Below are positions 21,156-31,489 of a stretch of 64,000 nt of DNA, piece after piece. Position 1 is the stretch's first letter, and each line of letters opens with the position of its first letter. The notes under the pieces were generated by a model. It was not told the origin of the DNA. It saw only the letters and a program-made list of their open reading frames with translations, and made no database searches. Source of the DNA: Siphonodentalium dalli. Taxonomy: Eukaryota; Mollusca; Scaphopoda; Gadilida; Siphonodentaliidae. The DNA is taken from contig CP136066.1 in the NCBI GenBank assembly GCA_032622095.1, positions 186,410,716 through 186,474,715 on the forward strand, in the 5' to 3' direction. A program made the position numbers and the translations under genes.

Positions 21156-24100
21156 CTATCGAATGAAAGAATGATTGTATTGTAGAGAGTGACCACATTT
21201 CACCAGAAGTGATGCCGACCAGATACCATTAGGCTTAAAAATTCTAGGTAATTTCCACTAACATGTCAAAAATTTCACTAGGTGGTTGCACATAGTTTTT
21301 TGTCTGCCATGTTAAAGTGGTCTATTGTCGAGTCACAATGGGATATTTTGTTATTATTATGAAGGTAATTTTATATTTTTAATATTTTGTCTTGTCAGTT
21401 AAATGGCAGTACTACCTGGTACCATTAGATAAATAAGGTGGAATATATTGATACAGATTGGAAAACAAGACCAATAACAGGCTTGTCCATGGGCAAGACA
21501 GATCAAGACACAGGACGATTATGTGCACCCTGACCAGGGCAGTGGCAACTCAACAGGAAACTTCATTTCAATAAGCTACAGCACGGACAGCCAAGTCAAA
21601 TTGTCCAGGACGTATCTATGGAATATGTTACTGTTAACAATGAACTTTTGCAATAATAAGCCTCAACCTGTTGATCAACTCTATACAGGTAGGCATTGTA
21701 AACAGGCTTAAGACTATGGTGCCGGACATTTGCAGAACAAGGCAGGGATTTTTTTTAGGTGTCCTCAGGGTCTGGTATTCAGCCCCATTCCCAATGGGAA
21801 AATGGCATCTTTATTCCCAATTTTCAACCACCAAATTCTCAATTGCAGGCAGGTATATAATACCATCGGGTTTATTGAATAATTATCAATTTTTTCCGAT
21901 GTTTTGTACACTCAGTCGATCGATAAACGGCTGAAAACCCATAGTAAATCAGCGACAACGGGAGCCCGCATTGTATAATGTACACGCGGCGACCTAACTA
22001 TTAGCTTAACATGCGAATTACCTCCCCTCTACCAGTCAGCGCATTTATGAAAGAGGGAGGATAACTCTAAAGTTTGGTGGATGGCTTGAATCCTTCCGTT
22101 GTTATCTCAGTCTGATTAAAACCATACTCAGACTCTAACGATACTGAGTCTGGTAAAAATGGGTAGAGATTCCATTACTCCCAGCAGGAATTACGTATTT
22201 GCCAGCCAATCACAAATATCCTCATGAACGCGAAGACCAATCAGGCGACAGTCGCATGGAATTCCCAAGACAAGGGGAATTCCGTCAGCCGGCGCGGATT
22301 CCAGTAAACCCCGCCCAATAGTTATAAATAGCACAATTATTTTTCCGCCGCATGTTTACAAATTCATTTTTACGACAGTAAATTTAACACTGAAAAGTGT
22401 ATTTAAAGAGTGCAAAATTGACTAATACTACTTAATATGTCCAATATAATTGAATCTTTTAAGAAAAACAACATTTAGTACCGAATAATTTAGAAGTCGC
22501 GATGTCGTAAATTTATTTAATTTCCGGCATATGATGATAACTTCGAATTTAAACAAAGAAAATATATCTTGTGTCGATTCATAAACGCAATTAAAGTATG
22601 TTAAACGTGATTAATCTCAGTTGAAATTATGTCACAAGGCGCAGAAGATATTCTGAGAGAATGCGTATCATAAAGTTTCGTAGGAAACAAAAGACTTTCC
22701 CGGAATGTAAACGCTTACGCGGAAACGAAACCGAAACTACATTATGTCAATCAAAGTTATTTTTAAAAACAAATGTGGGCGGCGATGATATATTGCATAC
22801 TATATACTGTGGAAGTTATTTATAGCGACAGTAATGCGGCAAATAGCGGGTTTCACCAGACTCAGTATCGTTAGAGTCTGAGTATGGTTTTAATCAGACT
22901 GTTGTTATCTGTGAATTTTCAACTTACCTAAGGCTGAGAAATGGACCTCAATGGGCTGGGATTTTACTCCATCTTTTATGTTACCTGTGTTTAGGTCGCG
23001 CTATACACCAAAAATTACGGTATTAGTACTATTTACTTGTGTGTAACAGTGATTAATTGAATTTTTCTAAAACATGGAAAATTCCAATTTTGGTTTGTAA
23101 AGACATTTTTCCCCAATTCGAAGGGACCCGGACCCATTCACAAAATAGGCAGAAAAATCCCTGCAAGGTCCCCAGAAGGTGAATTTAATGACATCACTTA
23201 ATTCAACTTCTGGGACCTCATTCTGATTAGGGCTCCTGGAAAGTATCGGTATCATCAAATTAACAAGTTTTTTAGTTTCTTTAGAAATTACTTTTTCTTT
23301 TTAGTTTCTCTATATCCGCAAATTGGCAGACGATACAATGCATAAGCGAGGTGCCCAATGGGTGCACATCACCATCTGGGAACATAAATTTGTGCCTATG
23401 TCTCCAGTTGCAGATGAGGCCATGCAGAATTAGGTCCTCAGAGGATGAATTTCGCAACACTAGGTCAAACTAAATTCACCCTCTGGGGACCTCATTATGC
23501 AAATGTCCAGCATTATATTCTCAGGCCTGGTTGTAAATTATGTGACTGATATGGATTTTTAAACTTACCTTTGGAGTCTGACCCTTTACTTTGCCAGCAC
23601 GAGCGAGCGAGCCGTGGACCTTTCCTGCAAGAATAAAATTTCACTTAGAATGGGTGGAAATATTTATATGTTAAATATCCTGTAAAATCACAATATGAAC
23701 AGAATGAACGATTAGATGTCAACCTTATTCTTAGATAATATTATACAGTAATGCCCTCCTTAACCACAGCAGAATTATGGGTAACTTTTCAGGATTTAGT
23801 CGGAAATATAGCTTGTTGCCATTCATCGGAAGCTCTCGCAGAGAGCTTTCCGATGAATGGCAACATTTACAACAAGCCATATTTCCGACTAAATCCTGAA
23901 AAGTTAGTGTTACCCATAATTCTTCTGTGGTTAAGGAGTCGATTAATTAGAGCATTACTGTATATCATAAAAGTCATCAGTCATGAAAGCCATTTTTCAT
24001 CAGCATACTAAAAGATAATTTATTTAAAGTTAACAAGAGGTGTGCACTCCTGTGCTAGCATACGCCCACCGTGGCAAATTCAACCCGCATTATCCGTAAA

Positions 24101-26928
24101 CCCAACAAAAAAGATTTTTAACTTTAAAGAAAAATTTGGATTAATAATATCGATATGGTGTCGCAAGAAGCTTGTACAGAAAAAAATATTCAAATTGGTT
24201 CATATTTGTTCGAATGATGGCAGAAACCCAAAAAAGGGTAGAAAATGAAATGCAACATTAACATCTAAGATGGCTTTTGTCGAATGTGATAGCATTCACA
24301 AAAGAAAAACCCCAAATTTTCCTAAGTCAAAATAAGTCGAAAATGAAGTGTAATGTTAGGAAAAACAGTCCGAGCCAACCCTGAGCCGCATCATGTAGAG
24401 AGGGTGTTGTGAGAAGCATGTATACCAAACATTATTGAAATCGGTTCATATTTGTTAAAGTTATTAAGTCGGACAGAATTTTCTAAATCAAAATAAGTCG
24501 AAAAGTAAGGCTATCTTAAAAAAAAGAAAATCGGACCGCACCGCAATTAGCATCATGCGGAGAGGCGGTCCTAAGGAGATTGCATACAAAAAATTAATGA
24601 AATCGGTTCATAGATGTTCGAGTTATGAGGTCAGACGGACGGACGGAGAAAGTGTGACGGACAGACGCAATCAATCCAGTATACCCCCCCATTTTCTTCG
24701 AAAGTGGGGGTATAATTAAAGTAATACGCGATTGATCAACTATAACTGCATTGAATCAAATTTAAGAGTTTATATTTTTGTTATTAAAGCTTTTCGCAGT
24801 CCTTCCCAGGAGATGGGAGCGAATGATCTCACATCTGTACTCTCGCGGACCAAATAAGCATACGGTGTGGAATATGAGTACAGGTTGGACAATTCTGCTA
24901 AAGCCAAACAGAGTATGCAACAGAGTATGCAGCAGAGTAACAGTACAGGGTGACAATTTTCAACATGGAAGCAAGTCTGACCAAAAAGCTATAAGGACAA
25001 TCATATAAATTTCTCAAATTATGCAGTTTGTTGTCGTATAAGTTACCAATCAGACCAAATAAAACCCTCGCTCCAGCAATAATTTTCAAAAACAATTGCA
25101 TGAGAATTAAATATCTTTTTTTGTTTGGCCTTATTATTTTTTTAGGCCTTAAAACAATCACAAATCATAATAATAAATTTACTGACCTCCGAGCATCCTG
25201 ACCTCAACCTCGAGGGTTGAGAGTTCGTCAATGGTAGCCAATTGGAAGGCATCATCTAATGGAGTGCCGCAGTGGAGGATGACCTGCTCGTCAACTGGGA
25301 ATCCCTCCCTCTCTGCAATGAGGCTCTAAAAGCAAGATATATACCGGTCATCAGATTTATGGAGGCACAGACTCGGTATGCGTGTTCATTGCTTCAAATG
25401 TGCTTGCTTCAGTTGCGTGAACAAAGTCTCATTTCTTATCGATAGGAGAATCGATCTAGATTAGGGCTAGGCGGTATTTCAATATATTGACTATAATCGG
25501 TTTGGAATGAAAAACTGTAGTGAAACCGTGCGTAAAATAAAAATTCAATATATCACAACCACGATGTTATCAACTCATAAAATGGTTACAGTCCAATAGT
25601 GGACTACTTCAGTTGACCGCTGATTGAAAGTAGCCTTTCTCGGTCACTCCGATTTCTTCTCGTACCATTTTCTTATCTTATTGTTACCCATGTCGACAGA
25701 CAAATTGAAAGCGACGGTTGTATTTTTAGACAAATAAACTCACAAACTGTTACATGGACCATCATACCTACATGCATTTGCATAAATATTTAAGCGAGCA
25801 GCCAAGAACTCAAAGAAGACATTCTATTTGCAGAAGTAACACTATGGGTGATTATTGTTGAATGACTGCTAATGGTCAACGATGTTCAATGATTAATTAT
25901 GATTCTCTTGTTCAATAGTTCATTAAAAATGTTCCGCAATTTTGTGTGTGCGCATGACGATGTCCACGTGCTGGGGGTCTTCATAAGTAAACAAGGAAGT
26001 AATCAGGACACCGTAAGCCTGTAATTCACTCAGTGTTGAAGCAAACTCAGGAAGACAGGAACTTAATAGAATGGGCACGTCCATTCCAAGAATAGTTAAC
26101 TAATTTACTGCCTGGTTATAAAAACGAAAACCCGGAGTGTTCTATATCTCGTTTAAAATGTTGTTTAAGGTTGTATTTTTCAATCCTTTAGAAAGGTATC
26201 CAACTTGGTATCCACAAACTGGTTCAAAATAATATATGGTACATAAATTCCTCATATATAGGTAGAAAGTTATTTTATTACTCTTCAATTTGAAGTATTT
26301 AGTGTAAAAATTGTTTCACATCAACTCCGGTTATGAGCGCAGGCCTGACCGTCTGTATGTTCTACTTTGACTTGATGTCAGCTAAACTGGGTCAAAGTTT
26401 TACCCTGACTGCAGCTTCAAAAACAAGCCTTGAAATAGTGTCTGTCATTTGCAGAATGAGGTCCCCAGAGGGTGAATTTAGTGATGCTACCCCGCATAGT
26501 GGGCTAGCATCACCAAATTCACCCTCTGGGGACCTCATTCTGCTGAGGTGTGAGCAGAATGAGGTCCCCAGAGGGTGAATTTGGTGATGCTAGCCTGCTA
26601 TGCGGGGTAGTATCACCAAATTCACCCTCTGGGGACCTCATTCTGCAAATGACAGACACACTATTTCAAGGCTTGTTCAAAAATACATGCAACAGCAAGT
26701 AGAATATATATATTATACATCTTTAGAAGCGGAAATGTTCACTGACCCACCCAAACCAATCACGCCACATATCTCTCGTATTTATTGAAAAAGTCAGTTT
26801 CATAAACCCGGAAGCAAATTTAATTTAAACCTGTGTTTAAAACATGTTCTTACCTTTACATCTTGGACAGTCTCATTGCCAGTCACATCAACAGTGTGGA
26901 TCTGTGAAGCTTTTACGAAGAGCTGCAT
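21030..26928 (-). CDS. FAU: FAU: ubiquitin-like FUBI fused to ribosomal protein eS30
   Basis: Four minus-strand exons, 26928-26854, 25325-25187, 23624-23569 and 21155-21030, join in frame to a 131-residue protein; the human protein has 133. The first two exons give a ubiquitin-like domain (starts MQLFVKASQ, ends [10 protein letters not shown]). Its C-terminal diglycine is the processing site; one glycine codon is split by the intron. After it comes eS30: [18 protein letters not shown], then [20 protein letters not shown] and a basic end. FAU proteins are made as a fusion, cleaved after the diglycine, and eS30 joins the 40S subunit. The start codon is the first ATG and matches the FUBI start. 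A splice acceptor 17 bases upstream (exon edge at 26945) implies at least one 5' noncoding exon, as in vertebrate FAU; I could not locate it. The gene is intact. Confidence 0.96.
22108..22901. mobile_element. 794-bp TIR element in a FAU intron, 9-bp target duplication
   Basis: Perfect inverted repeats of about 46 bp (outer bases CAGTCTGATTAAAACCATAC) are flanked by the exact duplication TTGTTATCT at 22099-22107 and 22902-22910. A 9-bp duplication is usual for Mutator-like elements. The interior has no transposase frame, so it is non-autonomous. It lies in the intron before the last FAU exon. Confidence 0.88.
23155..23520. repeat. GAGGTCCCC hairpin repeat, degenerate
   Basis: GCAAGGTCCCCAGAAGGTGA, then TGGGACCTCATTCTGATTAG, then a second pair ending GGGGACCTCATTATGCAAAT. 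Arms are more diverged than in the other copies. Located in the last FAU intron. Confidence 0.65.
23569..23624 (-). CDS. FAU: FAU coding exon 3 (start of eS30)
   Basis: A 56-base exon between a TTGCAG acceptor and a GTAAGT donor. It completes the glycine codon and then encodes [18 protein letters not shown], the conserved N-terminus of mature eS30. Confidence 0.95.
23746..23960. mobile_element. Palindromic CAGTAATGCCC MITE (Tc1/mariner-like), intact
   Basis: TA CAGTAATGCCCTCC ... GAGCATTACTG TA: a TA flank with CAGT...ACTG ends fits Tc1/mariner. Nearly the whole 215 bp is one hairpin (CCACAGCAGAATTATGGGTA, GGATTTAGTCGGAAATATAG, GAGCTCTC core). It lies in a FAU intron. Four other copies are in the window. 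Confidence 0.82.
24050..24718 (-). repeat. GTATACTGG dispersed repeat, - orientation
   Basis: Inverse relative of 18788-19382: begins CCCACCGTGGCAAATTCAAC then CCGCATTATCCGT, ends AATCCAGTATACCCCCCCAT and GGGGGTATAATT. The pair forms a ~600-bp inverted repeat about 5 kb apart that flanks the last FAU exons. Confidence 0.75.
25187..25325 (-). CDS. FAU: FAU coding exon 2 (rest of FUBI, diglycine)
   Basis: A 139-base exon between a TTTTAG acceptor and a GTCAGT donor. It encodes [20 protein letters not shown] through [10 protein letters not shown] plus the first base of the second glycine codon, so the cleavage-site glycine is completed by the next exon. Confidence 0.95.
26424..26675. repeat. 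GAGGTCCCC hairpin repeat, best-preserved copy
   Basis: Outer arms CAAGCCTTGAAATAGTGTCT ... inverse ending GGCTTG at 26675. Four copies of CCCCAGAGGGTGAATTT in alternating orientation make two hairpins that can also pair with each other. It lies in a FAU intron, ~180 bp from coding exon 1. Confidence 0.85.
26854..26928 (-). CDS. FAU: FAU coding exon 1 (start of FUBI)
   Basis: Twenty-five codons from ATG (26928-26926) to AAG, followed by a GTAAGA donor. It encodes the first strands of the ubiquitin fold ([19 protein letters not shown]). The exon extends to 26945 as 5' UTR, where a TCATCAG acceptor marks its edge. Confidence 0.95.
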
Positions 26929-27454
26929 TTTGAATTCTTGCACACCTGATGAAAAGTAATAATTAGCCAAATGCAAAAATAAAATAACATTTGGCAAAAA
27001 TAAAAATCACCTTTACAAAATAACAGGCATGTCAAAAGATACACACCAGAGACATATTTCTGGAACTGTAATACTAGTAGAAATAGACCTGGCAGGGTGA
27101 TTGGGCTTACAGGGGAGGATAGCAGCAAGTTCTAATAAACTTCAGCACAAAATTCATATCACATGGAAGTGGAATGACATTGCCCTCAAGAAATGAGTGA
27201 GCCAGTTAACACGCTATTCTGCACACAAATATCTAAATTATACCCAGAAATTATTTTAAAACAATACTGCAAACAATGTGCATATACATCATTACATGTT
27301 CAGAATATAATCTCTGTTAATAATGATTGGATCAGTGATGACTCGCCCTGAAGATGTTCTGGAGGTGATTTTTGGGCGACTTGTCATCTTTTTAGTATGT
27401 TAGATGTGGTTGACCATTTAGTTTTCAGTGAAAATGGATGTAGTCACAGAATAT

Positions 27455-28573
27455 TTGTGGAAATAAAAGTGTCAATGACACTGTAGCTCAACTTCGAAAG
27501 GGAATAATTTCATGTGTTACAGTCAATGGAGTGATTAGGAAAGTTGAAAGGCCTAGTTATGCAAAGAGTAAAATCCAAGATGGCTGCTGGTGGCCATGTT
27601 TTTTGGCCGAATGACCCCAAAAGGACTCGTTCCCATCTACATGTCATTGTTAACATCCATGACAAATTTCATGACGACCCGACAAAAGGTACGACTTGTA
27701 CCCTATGTCAAAGGATTTAATCATGTAAAGAGTAAAATACTGCTGCCGAATGTTTTTTGGGCGAATGACCTCAACATGACCTGTTTCCCATCTACATGTC
27801 ATTGTTAACATCCATGACAAATCTCATTATGATCAGACCAAAGATACGACTTGTAGCACGTGCCAAAGGATTTAGTCATGCAAAGAGTAAAATCCAAGAT
27901 GGCTGCTGGCGGCCATGTTTTTCGGCCGAATGACCAGAAAATGACTCATTCCTATCTACATGTCAATATTAACATTCATGACAAATTTCATGATGATCAG
28001 ACGAACAGTAGGACCTGTAGACCGCGCCAATGGATTTAATTTTGAAATCCAAGATGGCTGTTTGGCCGAATGACCCCAAAATGACTCGTTCCCATCTATA
28101 TGTCATTGTTAACATCCATAACAAATTTCATGAAGATCCGACCAAAGCTACGACCTGTAGCCCGCGCCAAAGGATTTAGTCATGCTAAGAGTAAAATCCA
28201 AGATGGCTGCTGGCGGCCATGTTTTTTGGCCAAACGACCCCAAAATAAATGTTCCGATCTACATGTCAATATTAACATTCATGACAAATTTCATGATGAT
28301 CAGAAGAACAGTACGACCTGTAGACCGCGCCAATGGATTTGATTTTGAAATCCAAGATGGCCACCAGCGGCCATGTTTTTTGGCCGAATGACCCCAAAAT
28401 GAATCGTTCCCATCTACATGTCAATGTCAACATTCAAGACAAATTTCATAAAGATCAGACCAAAGGTACAACCTGTAGCCTGCGCCAAAGGAAATTGTTG
28501 ACGGACACACGCACACACGGACGACGGATGCCAACCCATGGCAATAGCTCAAACTTACAAAGTAAGTTGAGCT
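27455..28573 (+). repeat. AAGATGGC-bearing dispersed repeat with ~155-bp tandem units
   Basis: Starts TGTCAATGACACTGTAGCTC. About six units each carry AAATCCAAGATGG, GGCCATGTTTTTTGGCC(G/A)AA, CATCTACATGTCA and GACAAATTTCATGA blocks. It ends in GACGGACACACGCACACACG and the hairpin GCTCAAACTTACAAAGTAAG then TTGAGC. Terminal CTCAACTT / AAGTTGAG are inverted. Confidence 0.8.
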
Positions 28574-28742
28574 AATAAGGTATACCACGATGTGAATTTA
28601 GAATTCAGTGCCGTGGCCATATTTTTATCGGTCAATATGTATACTGCCAAAGCAATATGAACATTTCTCGAAAAGTATTCGAATGAGATCCTAAATGTGT
28701 ATTTTTCATGTAATGATTTCATAATACATGCAGTTGAGTTAA

Positions 28743-29211
28743 AGGTACTCAACCCGTAAAGAGGGTCCCCATCTCAACAGATTCCAACAACAACAATCCG
28801 ATCGGAGGGTCCTATATTACTATTTCTTTGGCTTTGGGGGTAAAAAATATTTGATTCGAGTCGAGGAACCCATCAAACAAAGCTCAGAGTTATTAGATAT
28901 TGATTTTTCAAATTTGTTATAAACTCGAGATGAGTACTGCTAACTGCCGTAATCTGCTCTGGATGTGTTCTCCAAATCTATTCAAACAGACAAGGATGGA
29001 TAACTCTAAAATCAAGTGGTAATTTTAACGCAATTTTGACTGAGTTCTGGGCCAGATAGTATTCCCGATAATGAAAAATAATAGATTTCTAAAATCGATA
29101 TCTAACAAATCTGAGCTTTGATGGGTGACTTCCTCGACTCGAATCAAATATTTTTGACCCCCGAAGCCATTGAAATAGTAATTGAGAGGAGTTTTATCGG
29201 GTTGAGTACCT
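28743..29211. mobile_element. TTAA-flanked foldback MITE (AGGTACTCAACC ends)
   Basis: TTAA at 28739-28742 and 29212-29215; inverted ends AGGTACTCAACCCG / CGGGTTGAGTACCT. Arms extend ~180 bp (TTTGGCTTTGGGGGT..AAATATTTGATTCGAGTC and inverse). Confidence 0.82.
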
Positions 29212-29505
29212 TTAAACTTCAATCCAGAAAGGTAAAGCAGATTATCTTGAAGCCAAATAAGGTTCAACTACTAGTAACAGTAATTTAAGTTCATTTATTG
29301 ACAAACCCTCCATCCTATGGGGACCAGCTCAACAACATTCAAGAGAATCTTCAGTTATAAATTAAACAGACTGCCATTCACTGTCTGAGCCACAGGTAAG
29401 TAATGGATCTGTATAGGTCTAACTGCTGTGCTGCAGAATTGATAGAGTGCTCACGATTTGATGAACACATTTTAATTTGATCATCACCACAATTTAAATT
29501 AATAC

Positions 29506-29919
29506 AGACTATTGCTGCCGAATTGGTCATTGTCGCATGGTTTCGAGCAAAAAGACACCCAGAATCTCTCAAACGTGCAAAAAGACACCCAGGATCTCAA
29601 AGACTCACCAAACAGGAATTTACATTAGTCATCTGCTATATATTTATTAATATTATTATAATAATTATTTGTTTGTGATCGGATTGAAATATCAACAGAA
29701 TTTAAATGGGCATATATATACCGTCCGATTTGAGTCTGACTGGCAGCGCAGTTCCGTATATTAATAAATAGCAGACGACTAATGTAAATTCCCGTTGTAT
29801 GTTGAGACTTTAGATATCCTGGGTGTCTTTTTGCAGGTTTGGGACACCCTGGGTGTCTTTTTGCACGTTTGATCGAAACCATGCGACAATGACCAATTCA
29901 GCACTACTGCTGTCTGCAA
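29506..29919. repeat. Foldback repeat with GCAAAAAGACACCCAGG motifs
   Basis: Arms of about 135 bp: AATTGGTCATTGTCGCATGG, two GCAAAAAGACACCCAG(A/G) blocks, and ATTTACATTAGTCATCTGCT, all inverted on the right. The centre is AT-rich. Confidence 0.75.
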
Positions 29920-30483
29920 TGCAGTCATTTCAGTTCCAGGTTCGGAAGGCATGCGTGCGATACATGGGACATAACTGGCAGATGCCATTTCGCACGCTGT
30001 GAAAAACAGTGCCACCTATCATACACAGATTGACATAAATAACGCTGGGAAAAACATTACATCGATTGCATCATTTCCCAAATTTCAATCGATCTCTGTG
30101 TTTGGCACATATCAGACAACACACTTCAGTCACATATTAACAGCCATCAACTTTTGTTGTCTCAAACACTATTTGACCTCACGTATTCCATTTCTTCAAT
30201 GTATTCAGTATAAACTTTGTTGCCTTTGGCACCATTAAGGTTAAATAGTATCGGCATCCATGATTATAATCAAAATGGGAACAAACGAAACTGAAACTAA
30301 TTGTACTTTCCTGGAAATTCCCGAAATGTATATTGATCACTGCACACGCGTGAACTCTGACCAGCGACACATAGTCACTGATTGATGTAGACCTGATGTC
30401 GCACTCATTTAAACCCCTCTATATAAATTTGTTCTCAAGTGATCTCATGTTGAATACTTAATACTATGAACCAATACATTACC

Positions 30484-31478
30484 CAGGTCGGGCACAGGTG
30501 CCAAATGAGCTAAATAGCTCATTTGAGCTCACATAGCGAAATCGAGCTAAATTTTTAATGTGATTTAAGTCCATTTCCTCAGTTCAACACATGCATCAAA
30601 TTATCGCATTGCGACTTTACATTCATTAGTTAGACCCCATGTAAAATTCACAGAAACTCCTTCCGTACAAGTAATTAAAACAAGTAATTAAAACAGCAGT
30701 GGCGTGATCAAAGGCAATTTGATTAACACTTTTAGGAGAATGATTAAACTTCTTTTTGAACTTACGAATTATGTTCATAAAACTGCCGCTTCTGCATATT
30801 AATTTACCTGGAATATATTTCTGAAGGTTAAGGACACAAGGTTACAATGTCTTGTCCGACTGGATAAACCACGGGCATCGATTTACGATAAATCGTTTGC
30901 CGAACGTACACTGATCTGCCATTAAGAGAAGAAAAAATACGGAAGCGCGAGTGGTCAGTACATTCATATTTTACGCATCGTTTACTGCGTCTTCTATTGT
31001 GACGATGTGGTAAAAGCGCGTGGGTTTCCGTATCTTCTAACCAGTGAAATTCAATTAAAATCATGCTTATAAACACATAGACGGAGTCTGTTTTGAGCAG
31101 CCAATCAGAACGTTTGTTTCATTTTATCTTAGGATAAGCTTAGACATAGCGGAGAGGAGCGAATCTGACACAGCACGATTTGCCGACTGAAAAGTCAATT
31201 TAAAACTATTTTCTCTCACGAATTTTAATGAAAACATATGGATAAATCCTTTAGCAAATGTCACATAAAAGATATCAAGACTGTTGTGAGTAGATGAGCA
31301 CACAATGTATTTGTGAAGCTCAATACTAGGTTGGTCTAGTAGAAATAAATTCGCAATGCGATAATTTTGATGCACGCGTTGAACTGAGGAAATGGACTTA
31401 AATCACATTAAAAATTTAGCTATGTGAGCTCAAATGAGCTACATGTATTTAGCTCATTTGGCACCTGTGCCCGACCTG
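30484..31478. mobile_element. 995-bp TIR element with TTACC target duplication
   Basis: About 100-bp inverted repeats beginning CAGGTCGGGCACAGGTGCCA (with TGAGCT blocks and GGACTTAAATCACATT) are flanked by TTACC at 30479-30483 and 31479-31483. The interior has no recognisable transposase. Confidence 0.85.
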
Positions 31479-31489
31479 TTACCTACACA

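Noticed and set aside
27590-28575. Several 70-80-codon plus-strand frames with similar peptides (FGRM/FWPNDPK...)
   Set aside because: They are successive units of the ~155-bp tandem repeat read in frame, not genes.
30828-31076. 82-codon minus-strand frame inside the 995-bp TIR element as a transposase fragment
   Set aside because: Too short and without any motif I recognise.
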